Assembly (NCBI GenBank): GCA_016946835.1
Contig: JACVTC010000016.1
Span: 452,501-510,000 of the forward strand
Source of the DNA: Neocallimastix lanati (nom. inval.)
Taxonomy: Eukaryota > Neocallimastigomycota > Neocallimastigomycetes > Neocallimastigales > Neocallimastigaceae
Direction: 5' to 3'
Length of the DNA: 57,500 nt
Position numbers and translations under genes: made by a program. The notes beneath the pieces are model-generated. The model had not been told where the DNA came from. It did not search any database and saw only the letters and a list, made by a program, of their open reading frames with translations. Below are positions 19,015 to 31,992 of the stretch, piece after piece; within the stretch, counting starts at the first letter, position 1, and every line of letters begins with the position of its first letter.

Positions 19015-20703
19015 ATGGATATTCCTTTAATAGAAAGAAAAGCAGGACATTTACCAGGAGAAGTATCATTAACTTCCTCTAGTGGAAGAATAAAAATATT
19101 AACTTTAGGTGATTCTTTTGTTGGAAAGTCAACTTTAATAAAAGCTTATTGTGAAGGAAAAGTTAGTATATAAATATATATATATTTAAATAAAAATAAT
19201 ATTTATATTATTAATTTTTTAATAAATAAATATGAGCATAAAATTCAATATTTTATTAAAATATATTTCAAAAAAAAAAAAAAAAGTTTATATCTGATTA
19301 TATACCAACTATAGGAATTGATTATGGTGTCAGAACAACAAAAATAGAAGAATTGGATGGTATTACATATAAATATTTTATTTTATAGATAATATTTACT
19401 AAAAATTTATTACTAATAAATAATTACATATATATATTCATTTATTTTATTTATTTAAATAATATTTCATAATGATATGATATGATATATATATAATTAT
19501 GCGAATCAATAATAAACTAGTTAAAATAAATTTTTGGGATGTTGCAGGTGACCCCGTATATTTTGAAGTTAGAAATGAATTCTATAGAGAAACTCATGGT
19601 GTAAATGCTTTTTATAAATTCTTAAATTTGAATATAAATATATATACATAAAAAAAAAAAAAAAACTTCAAATTTATATATTTCTAGTATTAACAATATT
19701 ATTATTATCTTTTAATTTTTTTTTTTTTTTTTTTTTTATACTCTATTAATATCTTTTACCTATAATAAGGTAATGTTAGTATTTGATCTTTCTTCTAGGA
19801 AGTCATTCGAAAATTTAAATCAATGGTTAATAGAAATTAATAAATATATAAATAATAAAAATATTGTAATTCATCTAATAGGAAATAAGGTATATATACC
19901 TTACATATATTAAAGTTCACATTTAATAAATTACTATTATATATAAATATATGTATTTATCTTTTGATATTATTATATTTTATCTTTTTTTATTATTTTT
20001 ATTTTATTTTATTTTATTTTATTTTATTTTAACATAATAATAATGATTTTTAATATTAGTTAGATAAAGAACCAAGAATAATATCAAAAGAAGAAGCTAC
20101 AGTTTTTGCTTTGAATAATAATTTCAAGTAAAATTTTCTTATATATAGAATACAAAAAAAAAATAATAATAATATTAATAATAATAATAAATGAATAATT
20201 AATTAATTAGATATACAGAAGTATCATCAAAGGATATAGATGCCGTCAATAAATTATTTGAAGATTTATTTTTAGATGTTATTGATAATTATAAGAACCA
20301 AGAAAATGAAGAACAAACAGAAAAAACGCAACAAGCACCTCAAGGTTCTCAGTCTAATCTTCAATCAAAATCTCAATTTGATTCACAACCAGTAAACGGA
20401 GAAAAAATACAATCAAGAAAACCATCAACAGTAGCACCATTAAATGATACAAGAATACAATCAAGAAAACCATCCACAATAGCACCATTAAATGATATAA
20501 GAACACAATCAAGAAAACCATCAACAGTAGCACCAATAAATGATATAGCAGCATTAAATGAAAAACAACTATCCAATATTAATGAAGCGACAACACCAGA
20601 CTATTCGAAAGATATGAATATTGAAGAAGTCAATAATGAAAATAATATAACTGAAAATAATACTATAGAAGCTGAAACCGTTTCAACAGAACTAAATGAA
20701 TAA
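19015..20703 (+). CDS. Ras/Rab-like small GTPase of the DNAJC27 (RBJ) type, no J domain
   Basis: Six exons modelled by hand: 19015-19161, 19287-19359, 19521-19600, 19770-19889, 20060-20127, 20211-20703; all introns are GT..AG and the protein has 326 residues. P-loop LGDSFVGKST (31-40); switch I region IPTIGIDYGV (55-64), with the IGIDYG signature of RBJ-type GTPases; DVAGDP (80-85) with a non-Gln residue at the usual catalytic position; FEVRNEFYRETHG, also typical of RBJ; LVFDLSSRKSFENL; NKLD (139-142, split by an intron); EVSS as the G5 box. Animal DNAJC27 continues into a DnaJ domain. Here the tail is instead a Gln/Asn/Ser-rich region with three tandem 16-residue repeats (QSRKPSTVAPLND). 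There is no C-terminal Cys, so no prenylation is expected. The function in fungi is unknown to me; many flagellated eukaryotes keep RBJ. Confidence 0.85.
20407..20550 (+). repeat. Three tandem 48-bp coding repeats in the GTPase tail
   Basis: Three in-frame units of 16 codons, differing at a handful of positions, encode QSRKPST(V/I)AP(L/I)ND-type repeats. They are rich in Ser/Lys and could be phosphorylation sites or a linker; their copy number is likely to vary between strains. Confidence 0.95.
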
Positions 20704-20838
20704 ACTTATTCAGAATTACTATATCTTTAAAAAAATATATATATATATATATGAATTAAAATAATTAATATTAATACTATATAAAATTAAAAAAAAAAAA
20801 TTAAAATATATTTGATGTAAATAAGAAAAAAATAATAG

Positions 20839-20884
<46 letters not shown>

Positions 20885-21329
20885 ATACATAATATATATA
20901 TATATAATATAAAATAATATAAAAATAAAAAATAAAAAATAAAAATTTAAAGATTTAAAAATTTAAAAATTTAAAAATAAAAAATAAAAGTAATTGTAAT
21001 AATAAAAAAGTTCATTTATTTATTAAAAATATTATTTTGAGATTTCATTAATTCAAACTATTTTAACTAAAATAATAATAATAATAATAATAAATTAATA
21101 TCATTCATACATATTCATCATGTGGATTCTCCTTGTAAACTGCAAATAGTAACAGGTACATATTGAAAATACCTTAACGGTAAAATTAAAAGATACATCA
21201 TTACTAGTGCAACTTTCTTCAAATAAATTATTAAAATTTATTTATTTTAATAATAACTAATTATTAATATTTTAAAATTTAATATTTTTATATATATAAA
21301 TAATAATATTTTTCATCTTTTATTAATAA

Positions 21330-21361
<32 letters not shown>

Positions 21362-21670
21362 TAAAAATAAAAATAAAAATAAAATAAAATGAAACAAAAT
21401 AAACTTAGCAGGAAGGCAAATATATTATTCTCTTCATATTTCATAAATAAAAGAAGAAAAAAATTACATCTATGTTTTTTTATCATTTAATTTTTTTTTA
21501 TTTTTTTTTATTTTTAAATTATTATTTATATTTTCAGATACCACATTTAGAAAGCGTAATAAACAACCATTAATAACCATAGAATATTGATTATTACTAA
21601 ATGTTTATTTTTTATTTATTTCCTGGTATATACTGCCCTTTGCGAGAATATTGAGGTAGTTCACAACACG

Positions 21671-21704
21671 AACGGCCTTACTGAGTATTCAGCATTGGCG
21701 CTCT
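21671..21704 (-). repeat. Fragment of dispersed repeat family R (GAGCGYCAATGCTGAA type)
   Basis: Read on the minus strand, GAGCGCCAATGCTGAA..CAGTAAGGCC matches the copy at 44271-44352 and, more loosely, those at 32624-32708 and 44698-44816. All four encode similar peptides (S-V/A-N-A-E..VRQ/P), suggesting descent from one coding sequence. Confidence 0.5.
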
Positions 21705-21879
21705 GACATACATATTATCGCTATGAATTTTCAGGTACGCCTTTTCTCAGAGTGCTTCTTCATTTCCTAACTTCCATTTGAACAGAGACCATTATAACCT
21801 AACCCATGAAGATACATACTAGGCATAATTTTTTTGAAAGCATGTGGCGTATTAAAAAATTGTGACATCTCGCCAAGTT

Positions 21880-22051
21880 GCATTTCGTCAAATTGAAAAT
21901 TATTAAAGAAATAAATAAATAAATCAATAAATAAAACTAAATTAAATATTATTAATATTGAATAAAGACCAGTTTAAAAAAAAACTATTTTGAGTTAATA
22001 TTTATTTATTTATTTATTTGTTTATATCAATACTCCACTTAGCGAAAATGC
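21880..22051. mobile_element. MITE-like element, family M1, copy 1
   Basis: An AT-rich core made of ATAA/TTTA tetranucleotides lies between inverted ends GCATTTCGTCAA and the complement of TTAGCGAAAATGC. The inverted repeat extends outward (CGCCAAGTTGCATTTCG against CGAAAATGCAATTTGGGG reversed), giving ends with a duplicated CCAAATTGCATTT motif. It is non-coding and about 170-200 bp long. Related copies lie at 22310-22450 and 31601-31760. Confidence 0.65.
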
Positions 22052-22309
22052 AATTTGGGGAAATGCAACTCTCCCACGTACTAGCTCACTAGGTGATTGC
22101 ACAGACGTCAGAAAGATTGCAATTAAATAGAATATCTACATCACCAAGTAGAATATATCTACATGGGCGCATGAAATCATGTACCGAAATGTTAATTCCC
22201 TTGTAAATATATCAAATGTCAGTACTTGCGTAATCCTCTCAGGCTCACAGTTAGAACAGTATCTTGTCTATATTACTTTGAATATTTAGAATGAGAGTAT
22301 GAGAATGAG

Positions 22310-22450
22310 GCATTTCGCCAATTGAAAATTATTATAATAATAAATAAATAAATTAAATATTACAAATATTGATGCGTTTATTTTATTAAAGTAAATATTT
22401 AAATATTAAAAAAATTTATTTATTTATTTATTTATTTATATATTATTATT
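22310..22450. mobile_element. MITE-like element, family M1, copy 2 (one end recognisable)
   Basis: Begins GCATTTCGCCAATTG, then AAAATTATTA and a TAAA-rich core like copies 1 and 3. The opposite inverted end is missing or too diverged to place, so the right boundary is approximate. Confidence 0.5.
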
Positions 22451-22639
22451 TTTATTATTTTTATTATTTTCATTTTTCTACTACTAGTAAAATTGTGACC
22501 AAATTATATTGTTTTAGGAATCATACAAATTAATATTAAGATTGATTTAATAGTTTCAATTCTTAACTAAAAAAAAAAAAATTTAAAAGTACTATTTCTT
22601 TTCAAAAATACATTATTATTAATATATGCCATAAGCAAA

Positions 22640-22780
22640 GAAAAATCCATCGCGTAAGGTGCTTCTATATGGAGTTCTTTGCTTATGGGGAGTTGAGAGC
22701 GCCGACGCAGTACTGGTATGGCAGTTAATCATACACCCATATTACTATATGGGGAAGACCAAAGTCTTCAGTCTATAAAA
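22640..22780. other. Mixed-composition island ending in an A-run
   Basis: About 130 bp of non-AT-rich DNA, including a self-complementary pair (ATAAGCAAAGAA near 22631 and TTCTTTGCTTAT near 22675), followed by A17 at 22780-22793. It could be a degraded SINE or gene fragment. A- and B-box promoter motifs were looked for and not convincingly found. Confidence 0.3.
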
Positions 22781-23016
22781 AAAAAAAAAAAAATTAATAT
22801 ATGACTTTTTAATAAATATATCATTTTTATTTTTATTAATATGTATTTATTAAAAGGTTTTTTTTATTTTTTAAATTATCACAAAAAAAAAAAAAAAAAA
22901 AGAAACTTTGTAATGCAGCTTTATGATATAAAGAATATAACATATATGCATATATATACATATATATACATATATAAATTTAATTACACTTTAAAGGAAA
23001 ACTTATCTTTTTTATA

Positions 23017-23052
<36 letters not shown>

Positions 23053-23626
23053 AAAAGACTAAGTAATAAAGATTTATGATATCATATTAAATAATCTCAG
23101 AATGAAGGAAAAAATAAAAAAAACAAAAACAAAGACAAAAATATAAATAAAATTGGTTTATACTTTAAAGAATTCATCTGATAAATCTCCAATAATGGAT
23201 AATACAAAATTTTTTATCCAATTAAACATGAGAGTAGCTAAGATTTAAGAAATATTAAGATTTTTTATATATAGGATAAATTATATATATTAATTCATTA
23301 ATAATAATATAATAAATAATAATTATTTTCAAATAAATAAATAAATATAATAAAAAATAAAATAAAATAAAAAATTGAAAAATAAAATATTAATGTTAAT
23401 AGTAAATTTTCATTACAAAAAAAAATTATAATATAAAAAAATTTATGTATATATTTTATTTATTTTATTCATTTATTGTATTGTATTGTATTGTATATTT
23501 GTATATTTATTCTTTTATATCAAAGAATAAAAAAAAAAAAATTAAAAACATATGTTAAATTTCTAAAAAAAAAAAATTTATATTTTATATTATTAAAAAA
23601 GATGCTTAAATTTTTTTTTTTTTTTT

Positions 23627-23666
<40 letters not shown>

Positions 23667-23703
23667 TCTTAGAATTGTTGTTTTATTTTGCTTATTTTGT
23701 TTC

Positions 23704-23747
<44 letters not shown>

Positions 23748-23796
23748 TTTTTGTTTTTGTTCCTATAGTTATTATTTTAAAATTTATTAAACTTTT

Positions 23797-23836
<40 letters not shown>

Positions 23837-24224
23837 TGATTTATCTTTGTTTTCATTTAATTATAATAAAATGTTTCATAATTTATCTTTTTTTTTTTTT
23901 TTTTTTTTTTTTCTACAACTCTTAAATTGTTTCCACTTAACTTTTCCCATATACCTATATTAACTTTAATTTAACTTAAATATAATAGATAAAGTTTAAA
24001 TATTTACATATTTATCATAAAAAAAAAAATTTTTTTTATTTATAAAATTAAAACTCTTTAAAAAATAAAAAAAAAAAAAATAAAATTTTTTTCTTTTATT
24101 TTTTTTTAAACATTAAATTTATTAATAAAAAAGTCGTTTTTTCTTTTATGATATAAAATTGATATAATCAAATTAATTTAAAATAAAAGGATCAAAAATA
24201 AATAATAATAATAATTAAAAGGGT

Positions 24225-27200
24225 TTAATAGTATTTATTTGGCATATTATTAAATGTAACACCTCCATATTTATTTTTATCACTATTTATCATATTTTTT
24301 GTATAATTCTTTTGATATGAAGACTGATTTACTGAAATATCATTCATATTATTATTATCATTATCATTAAAATAATCTTGATATTCATTAATTATATTAG
24401 AAGTTCCATCATCAGAATTATCATCAGAATTATAAAGATCATTGGTATCAAATATCATTGCTTTACTTGGTTGTATATCTTCATTCAAATTATAATTTGG
24501 ATTAAGATTTGATTTAGAAGAAACATTATTTTTCATATCATGATTTCCTTTATTATTATTAACATTATTATTACCATTATTATTGGTATAATTGCCATTA
24601 ATATCAATATGATTTATATTGGTTTCATTATTTTCATAATTATTTATTAAAAATGAATCATTACTATTATTATTTATTTTATTATAATCAATATATGAAA
24701 CACAATCTAATGGGAAAACTCCAACATTTCCCTTCGTATTTTGACCAAATCCCCATCCATCGTTAAATGTTTCCAATATAATAAGCTCATCTCCTGGACA
24801 CATACGAAGTTCATCTGGCATTTTTGGTGAATACCAAGCATTACATACATGTGTTGCAACTATAGTTTCCACTTCATCATCGTTATCATCATAAGATATT
24901 GTTTCTTGAGTACCTTGTTGAGCATGAAGAGTCATTTCTGATTCTTGAGATTTTTGAATAATATTATCTGAAAGAACTTCTGTACCATTCTTTAAATTCT
25001 TTGACATTCTTCCTGAAGGAGAATTTGAATATGGTGAATTTGATGATGTAGATTGAGGTGACATTTTATTCTTTAATATAGATTGAACTGGTAAATTTGA
25101 TTTAGATTGTGGTGGGGTTATAGATTGAGATGGTGATCCTATTGCCAGTGATTTTGCTTGAGCTGGTGATGCAATAAAACTTAATGGTGTTGAAAGTGGA
25201 ACTGTATATTTATTATTATTATTACTATTATTATTATTACCAGTTCCTAATAAATATTGATTATTTTCAAAATTTTGTTGTTGTGTACTACCTATTTTAT
25301 TCAAGTCTTGTGGTAATGATGGAGAATTAATTTGTGTATTATACATTAGTTTTTGTTGTTGAATTTGCTTTTCAAGTAAATTTAATTCTTCTAATAAAGA
25401 AGAATTCATAGATGAATCTACAAGAGAATTACTATTATAATCACTTCCACTTACGCTTACTCTAATCATATTATCAGATTTTTTGGGTTCATCTTCATTA
25501 GTATTCTTTGGATTTAACGGACTTGATTTATAAACATTTGATAAATTAAATTTATTATTATTAGTAATATTCATATTTGGAATTACATTGAAATTTGAAT
25601 TTCCAATAATTGAATCACGATAATTTGATGAAGTAGAAGATATTAAGGAAGATGTACGACGATGACGTGTTTCTTTTGAAATAGGATGAGTAGCTAAAAA
25701 TTCTTCTACAGTAGTAACTGTTGCAACTAAAGGTGAATCTGGTCTCATTGTAGAATTATCACTTTGATAATCATTTTGTTTACTAAGATAAATATTTTCA
25801 AATGCCTCTGATGAATCTCTTGAAGTATTTAGACAGAATGAATTCTTATTCAAATAATCTTCATCGGTACTAATATCCTTACTATTATTAGAATCATTAT
25901 TCATTGAATAATTAGATGAATTTACTAAATCATTAGTTTTATTAGTATTATTATTAGTCATATTATTATTATAATCAACTCTTTGATTTTGATTTAATGG
26001 CTTTCTACCATAATAAAGATTATCTGGATTAATATCATTTTCATTTGTACCCATTTTCTTATTCAAGATTTCCTGAGTTGATTTATAAAGACTAGACATA
26101 TCAACCAATGGAGCACAGTGTTCATCCATTTCATTTAAATTTGGATTATTAAACACTTTATTACTATAAACCTGCTCAGCCTTGTGAATTTGTTCAGCAA
26201 GTGAATTTACAGAAGAAGTACTACTATTATTACTCATCATTTGAATTTGTCTTTGCCTTTCTGCAATTTTTGGATCATAATATTCATTTATGCCTAATAA
26301 TTGATTAACCGACGGGGAAACATTACTATATCCCTTATATTCATTGTATTCTTTAAAGTTTTGACTTTCTCTTGAGCTATTCTTTTTATTTCTACCATAA
26401 ATTGCAATAACTGCAACTATTGCTATAATTAATACTGTTATCACTGCAATTAATATAATTCTTGTTTTTATTCCACTTCCATTATCATCATCTTTTGGCT
26501 CATTAACATAGGAAACATTAAGACTTGATGCTTTAACTGTATTATTTAAATAATTACTATTAGTAAGTGTAGGTCCATCATAATAATTTGCATTTTCTGG
26601 TAAATCTGGTGTATATACTTTTAATATATAATTTTGTTCGGAAGTATTAAGAGCAAATATTGGATATTTATATTCTTTTAAATTTAAATCAATATTTGTA
26701 CTATTGATATCATTATCTAAATGATTCTATGGTATAATAATTTATTTTAGATAAATAAAAATAATTAGTAAGAATAATTATAGTATTAAAAAAATTATTT
26801 TAATATTTCTTCAAAATATATTAATGCATAATATATAAATATAATCAAAGAAAATTTATTGTGTCTATTTCTTTCTTAATCCTTATATTATAACATATAA
26901 AAATAATTATAATATTATTCATAATAATTAATCTAACTCAAAACTTTTAATGATTATTATTCATAATAATTAAAATCTAATTCAAAACATTTAAGGATTA
27001 TTATTATTCATAATAATTAATCTATTTCAAAACATTTAAGGATTATTATTCATAATAATTAATCTATTTCAAAACATTTAAGGATTATTACTTAAAATAT
27101 TTTATTGTTATTATCTTATTCTAAATATTAATTATTTTTATTATAAATAATTATTTATTTTAATTATAATTAACTATTATTAAAATAAACCACAATACTT

Positions 27201-27712
27201 ACTAAACTTTGAAGAACAAAAGTTATATTATAATTATTTTTTATATTTGAAGTATTACATTCCCATTTAACATTAAATGATGAGTTAGGATTAATAACTG
27301 TGTTATTTTGTGGTTCAATGAATTTAAAATTAATTGAATTTAAATAATCATTTAATGATTTAATATCTGATACAGCTTTATTAGTATTCATGCTATTGAT
27401 ACTCTTACTTGCAGTAGTTGTACTACTTGATTTATTTAAATCTTTATCATTAGAGCTAGAACTATTAGAACTAGAACTATTATCACTACTTGAATTTATA
27501 CTTTTTGAATTACTTGCACTATTTGTACTTCGTAAATTATTTGATCTACTTATAGTTGTAGTACTTTTTGTTACAATTGGACTTTTATCCCCTATTGTTT
27601 TAGCATTACTATTTTGTTTAATACTCGTAACATTTTGAGATGAAACAAATACATTTATTATTAGTATTATTACTACTGATATTATAAAAATTCGAGAATT
27701 TTTAAAAAACAT
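24225..27712 (-). CDS. Kre9-like / SH3 single-pass membrane protein, two exons
   Basis: Exon 1 is 27203-27712, exon 2 is 24225-26726; the intron (26727-27202) has GTAAGT..TAG ends and joins in phase 0, giving 1003 residues. Signal peptide with hydrophobic core IIVVIILIINVFVSS type in the first 26 residues; Ser/Thr/Asn-rich stalk; a Kre9/KNH-like beta domain across the splice (FIEPQNNTVINP..FNVKWECN then YPIFALNTSEQNYILKVYTP); Lys/Gly linker; transmembrane helix near residues 255-280 followed by basic residues; a ~500-residue Asn-rich cytoplasmic region; SH3 domain about 789-848 (VCNAWYSPKMPDELRMCPGD, DGWGFGQ, GVFPLDCV); disordered Asn-rich tail. The architecture suggests a cell-wall or surface sensor that recruits proline-rich partners, comparable in layout to yeast Fus1/Sho1-type SH3 membrane proteins. 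Function is inferred from layout only. Confidence 0.82.
26913..27090. repeat. ~42-bp minisatellite inside the intron of the SH3 gene
   Basis: Four tandem copies (spacings about 42, 47 and 42 bp) of a unit containing TTCATAATAATTAATCTA and TTTCAAAACATTTAAGG. The left copy is the most diverged. It lies entirely in the intron and may shift intron length between strains. Confidence 0.85.
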
Positions 27713-30505
27713 TTTATTTTAATATATATATATTTATTTTTTTTTTTTAATTTTTAAAATAATACTATAATTATTATTTAAGAAATAAATGGTATTTAAT
27801 ATTTTTTTCAATTCTAAAATAAAGTAATAGTATTTGATTTTGAAGTAAAATATATATAAATACAATTCTTTTTAATAAATATAAAAAAAATAAATTAAAT
27901 AATACTTTGCTTCAATTAAAATACTTTTATTACTATTATCCTTACTATTAATATTGTTATATCTACGAAATGCGTATTACGTTTTTATTTATTTTATAAT
28001 TTTTAAAATAAATGTAAAAAGATTGATAAAAACTTTAAATCTTCTCTTATTATTATTATTTTTCTTTTATAAAGGAATATGATTTTATATAGAAAAAAAG
28101 ACTAGCTTTTTTATTTTTTGTTCGTTAATTTATATATATTTTTTTTCTTGTCTTATATTATAATCTGATTTTTCTTAGTACATATATTAAAATGTGATAA
28201 TAAATTAAACAATATTTTTTTCAAAAATACTTTTTAATTTTACTGTTGCGAAAAGTTATTGTAAGTTTTATAATAAAAAAGAGTGTAAAAATAAATACTA
28301 TTGAAATTTTTTTTTTTTATGTCATAATTTTGTTTATAATGATTTTATATATACTGTATTAATATTTCTAATAAGGAAATGAATATTGAAATTATTAAAA
28401 AAAAAAGTATATATAATTAATTATAATTTGTTCAAAAGGAAAAAGGTTTATCACTTTATTTCTTTATTGATAGAAAAAAAAAAAAAAAAAAAAAAAAACT
28501 TTTAATGAAAATAATATTATTTGTTTATATAAAGTTGAAATTCCAAATTAGCAAATTTTGATTAATGGTATATATTAATGAAAAATCACTTTTAGCATAA
28601 TATAAAACTTTATATAAATATTTTTTTAAAAAAAAAAAAGTACAGAAAAAATATTATTTTCTTCTTTTTTTTTTTTTAATGAGAAAGATTATACTTCTTT
28701 TAATAAAATATAAATTAATAATCTATTATTATATATTATAATATATATATTTACTTAAAATTAGAAAAATATATATATATATAATAGATCTGAACAATTT
28801 TTCACTATTCTTTCTTTCTCAATATCCTTTCTTTCCTTAATAATTTAAAAAAAAAAAAATAAAAAATAAAAAAAAAAATAATAATAATAATAGAACAAAA
28901 AAAAAAAAATAATAATAATATAAAAAAAAAATAACAAAAATATATATAAAAAAAAAGTTAAAATGATATATTTTATTATTTATTAATATAATTATTATAT
29001 ATCTATTTTTTTTTTTTTATTTTTTTAAATTTTTTTATAAATATTATTATTGATTATTACTGATTATTACTATTATATATTATAATAGATTATAATATGC
29101 TCAATATAATTATTTATAAAGTTTATTATTATTAAATATATTTTAATAGGAGTTAATATGTGGTGTTTTAAATTTTATTTTTTTTTTTTTTTTTCCTTTT
29201 CTTAATTTTTTTATTTTTTTTTTTATAGTTCTTTTAGTTTTTTTTTTCTACTTCGATAAAATTATTTAATAATAATTATAATATGATTTTAAATTGTTCA
29301 AGAAAAAATAATTTATTTTATTAATTAAAACAGTTTGAAAAAATCTAAAAAAAAAAAGTTTAAATAATATAATTTTAACCATTTTTCAATTTGTGACATC
29401 ATATTTTTAATATTATATATGAACGTATAAACAAATTAATTATGTATATTTATTAAATATATTTCTTATAAAAGTCTATTTATTACAATAGTATAATACT
29501 AAAATATAGTATCCTTTTTATATATTGAGCAATATATTAAATAAATTGATTTCATTAATGCTAATATATTACACATGATATAACAATTTCTAAATATATC
29601 CTCATTTTAATAATAATAACTTTTCTTTTTTTTATTAAAAATTTTTAATAGTTCAATTATTGTTTTAAATAATAATTAATAGCATTTTCTTTTATGTTCA
29701 ATTAATAGAAAAAAGAAAAAAAAATTATAAATTTATTTTCGAAATATTATTTAAATAAAAAAATTGTAGGATTATAGTATTATCAATAATAGCAATATTT
29801 ATCTATAAGGCGATTAATGCTAAGAAAACTATTGATAAAAAAAAATGTTTTTACTAATATTAATCTATCATACCAAATTAAATAAATAAATAATATATAA
29901 TTAAATATGCAATATATAACTTAATTTTAAATAGAATGGGATGAAATAATAATTAATATATAGAATTTAAATAAAAAATAAATAAATAGAATATTAAAAA
30001 ATGATAATGTGCATGAACAAAATTCATAATAATAAAGTATAGTTAATTAAATTTTTTTTTTTATTGGTTAAAATAAAATATTTACACAAAGGATAGCCAA
30101 TGTTTAATTAAAATTATAATAATTAAGATTATGTTGATGTTACACGATAAATATAATAGTTTTATTGTTTCCTAAAATATTAATTTCATGATTTACACCA
30201 CAAAGTTTTGTAAATTATATTTACATATTAGATTTACTAAAAAAGAAAAAAATAATAATGAAAAATATATAGAATTTTAAACTTTTATATAATTAATAAA
30301 TTTTATACTGTAAAATAAGAATTTTCATATAAATAATAATAAATATGAATTAATAAAATGTAGAGAAGCTTATCAATGTAAATAGTGGAAATAAAGTAAC
30401 ATAAAAAATTTCATACATAAATTATTTTAATATTTAAGTTTAATTTGTGAAAAGTAGCAATAAATATTGTTAATTAGTAAAAACATTAAAACACCATTTA
30501 TATTC
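27713..30505. other. AT-rich intergenic desert
   Basis: Upstream of the SH3 gene. Composed of A+T with homopolymers and (AAT)n/(TA)n patches (for example 28852-28950). No open frame with credible composition, no RNA gene and no repeat of note was seen. Confidence 0.55.
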
Positions 30506-30511
30506 ATAAAA

Positions 30512-30785
30512 TATTATTTATTATTTATTATTTATTATTTATTATTTATTATTTATTATTTATTATTTATTATTTATTATTTATTATTTATTATTTATTA
30601 TTTATTATTTATTATTTATTATTTATTATTTATTATTTTTTATTTATTATTTATTATTTATTATTTATTATTTATTATTTATTATTTATTATTTATTATA
30701 TATTATTTATTATTTATTATTTATTATTTATTATTTATTATTTATTACTTATTATTTATTATTTATTATTTATTATTTATTATTT
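30512..30785. repeat. TTATTTA heptamer satellite, about 39 copies
   Basis: Tandem TTATTTA units, nearly uniform, with isolated variants near 30640, 30700 and 30748. Because 7 is not a multiple of 3 the array cycles through all frames and stays open, producing a spurious YLLFII-type protein frame. Related arrays occur at 50514-50690 and 52362-52445. Confidence 0.95.
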
Positions 30786-31148
30786 GATTAATTATTGTTT
30801 ATTATTATCACTGTTCTTAACATTTTTATTGCTCTTATTATTAAAAAATTTATGTAGTATCAGAACATTTTTTTTCTTAATATAAATTAAAAAAGTTTCA
30901 AAAATTTATAGTAAATAATAAAAAGAGATTAAATGACATAAAGTGTCAAGCAAGAACTGTATTATAGTTATTGAAACAAAGAATAAATAAATAATTACTA
31001 ATTTGTATAAATTAAAAAATATATATATATATAAAAAACAATTATATATTATATATAATAAAATAAAATTAAGAACGTACTTTTATAATTTGTATGACTA
31101 ATATATTTACTTATTTATTAATTTATTTATTTTAAAGAGAGCTATACA

Positions 31149-31188
<40 letters not shown>

Positions 31189-31600
31189 TAAATAAAATAC
31201 AATAATTAAAAAATAATTAAATAATACTAATATTATTTTATTTATCTTTTAGTTATTATATAAATTTGATAGTTACTTTACAATTTATGGTAAAAAGAAA
31301 TGTATTTAAATTTATAAAAACTACCAAACCTATAATATTTTTTATAATTCTTATCCAAATAATAAATATTAAGAATAAAAATCTAACAGCAAACTATGGA
31401 AACTTTTCAATATGACATATAATTTAAATAATTTAATAACTAAATAAAATAAAAATTATCTCAAATCTAATTAATTATAAAATATAATACTGTATTAAAT
31501 ATATTGAATTTTTTGAATAATACCTATTTATGTTGTTATCTTGGTATTTTATTGAAATTTGAATTATCCAACCCATTTGGTTTTAATTTCGGAAGAGTTT
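30786..31600. other. AT-rich spacer
   Basis: A+T with an A35-36 tract at 31150-31185. No gene, no structured element. Confidence 0.5.
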
Positions 31601-31760
31601 TCCCCAAATTGCATTTAGCCAGGTTGCATTTCGACAAATGGAGTATTTTGATATAAATAAATGAATAAATAAATAAATATTTTTATTCGATATTAATAAT
31701 ATTTAATTTTATTTATTGATTTATTTATTTATTTAATAATTTTCAATTTGGCGAAATGCA
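31601..31760. mobile_element. MITE-like element, family M1, copy 3 (inverted relative to copy 1)
   Basis: The left end has CCCCAAATTGCATTT followed by CCAGGTTGCATTTCG, a tandem duplication of the end motif. The right end is the complement of GCATTTCGCCAAATTG. The core is the same ATAAATAAATGAATAAATA / ATTAATAATATTTAA arrangement seen in copy 1, read on the opposite strand. No coding capacity. Confidence 0.7.
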
Positions 31761-31800
31761 CCACACCCTTAATTTCAAATGACAAAGTTATTATGATTTA

Positions 31801-31944
31801 GGAATGTGGCATATAAATAAAAATTTAATTTTCAATTTAACGCCCCACATTTTTATTTTTTTTAAAAAATAGTAAAATAAATAAATAAATAAATAAATAA
31901 ATAAAGCATGAAATAAATATTAAATGGGTTATTAATTTTTTTTA

Positions 31945-31992
<48 letters not shown>

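Larger units (their letters stand above)
20704..24224. other. Gene-poor region with MITE-like repeats and mixed-composition islands
   Basis: Contains a 45-nt poly(A) tract near 20839-20883, two copies of a GCATTTCG-ended inverted-repeat element, and islands of ordinary base composition at about 21115-21180, 21620-21850, 22050-22290 and 22640-22770. The islands have stop-riddled frames. Very long T-runs at 23609-23910 precede the 3' end of the minus-strand SH3 gene. No intact gene was found. Confidence 0.6.

Noticed and set aside
22640-22780. tRNA- or 7SL-derived SINE
   Set aside because: Has an A-run at the end, but no convincing A-box/B-box and no second copy.
26913-27090. Repeat array resembling a CRISPR
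   Set aside because: The repeats are contiguous without unique spacers, eukaryotic, and inside an intron.
30467-30787. 106-codon YLLFII repeat 'protein'
   Set aside because: By-product of the 7-bp satellite, which is open in every frame.
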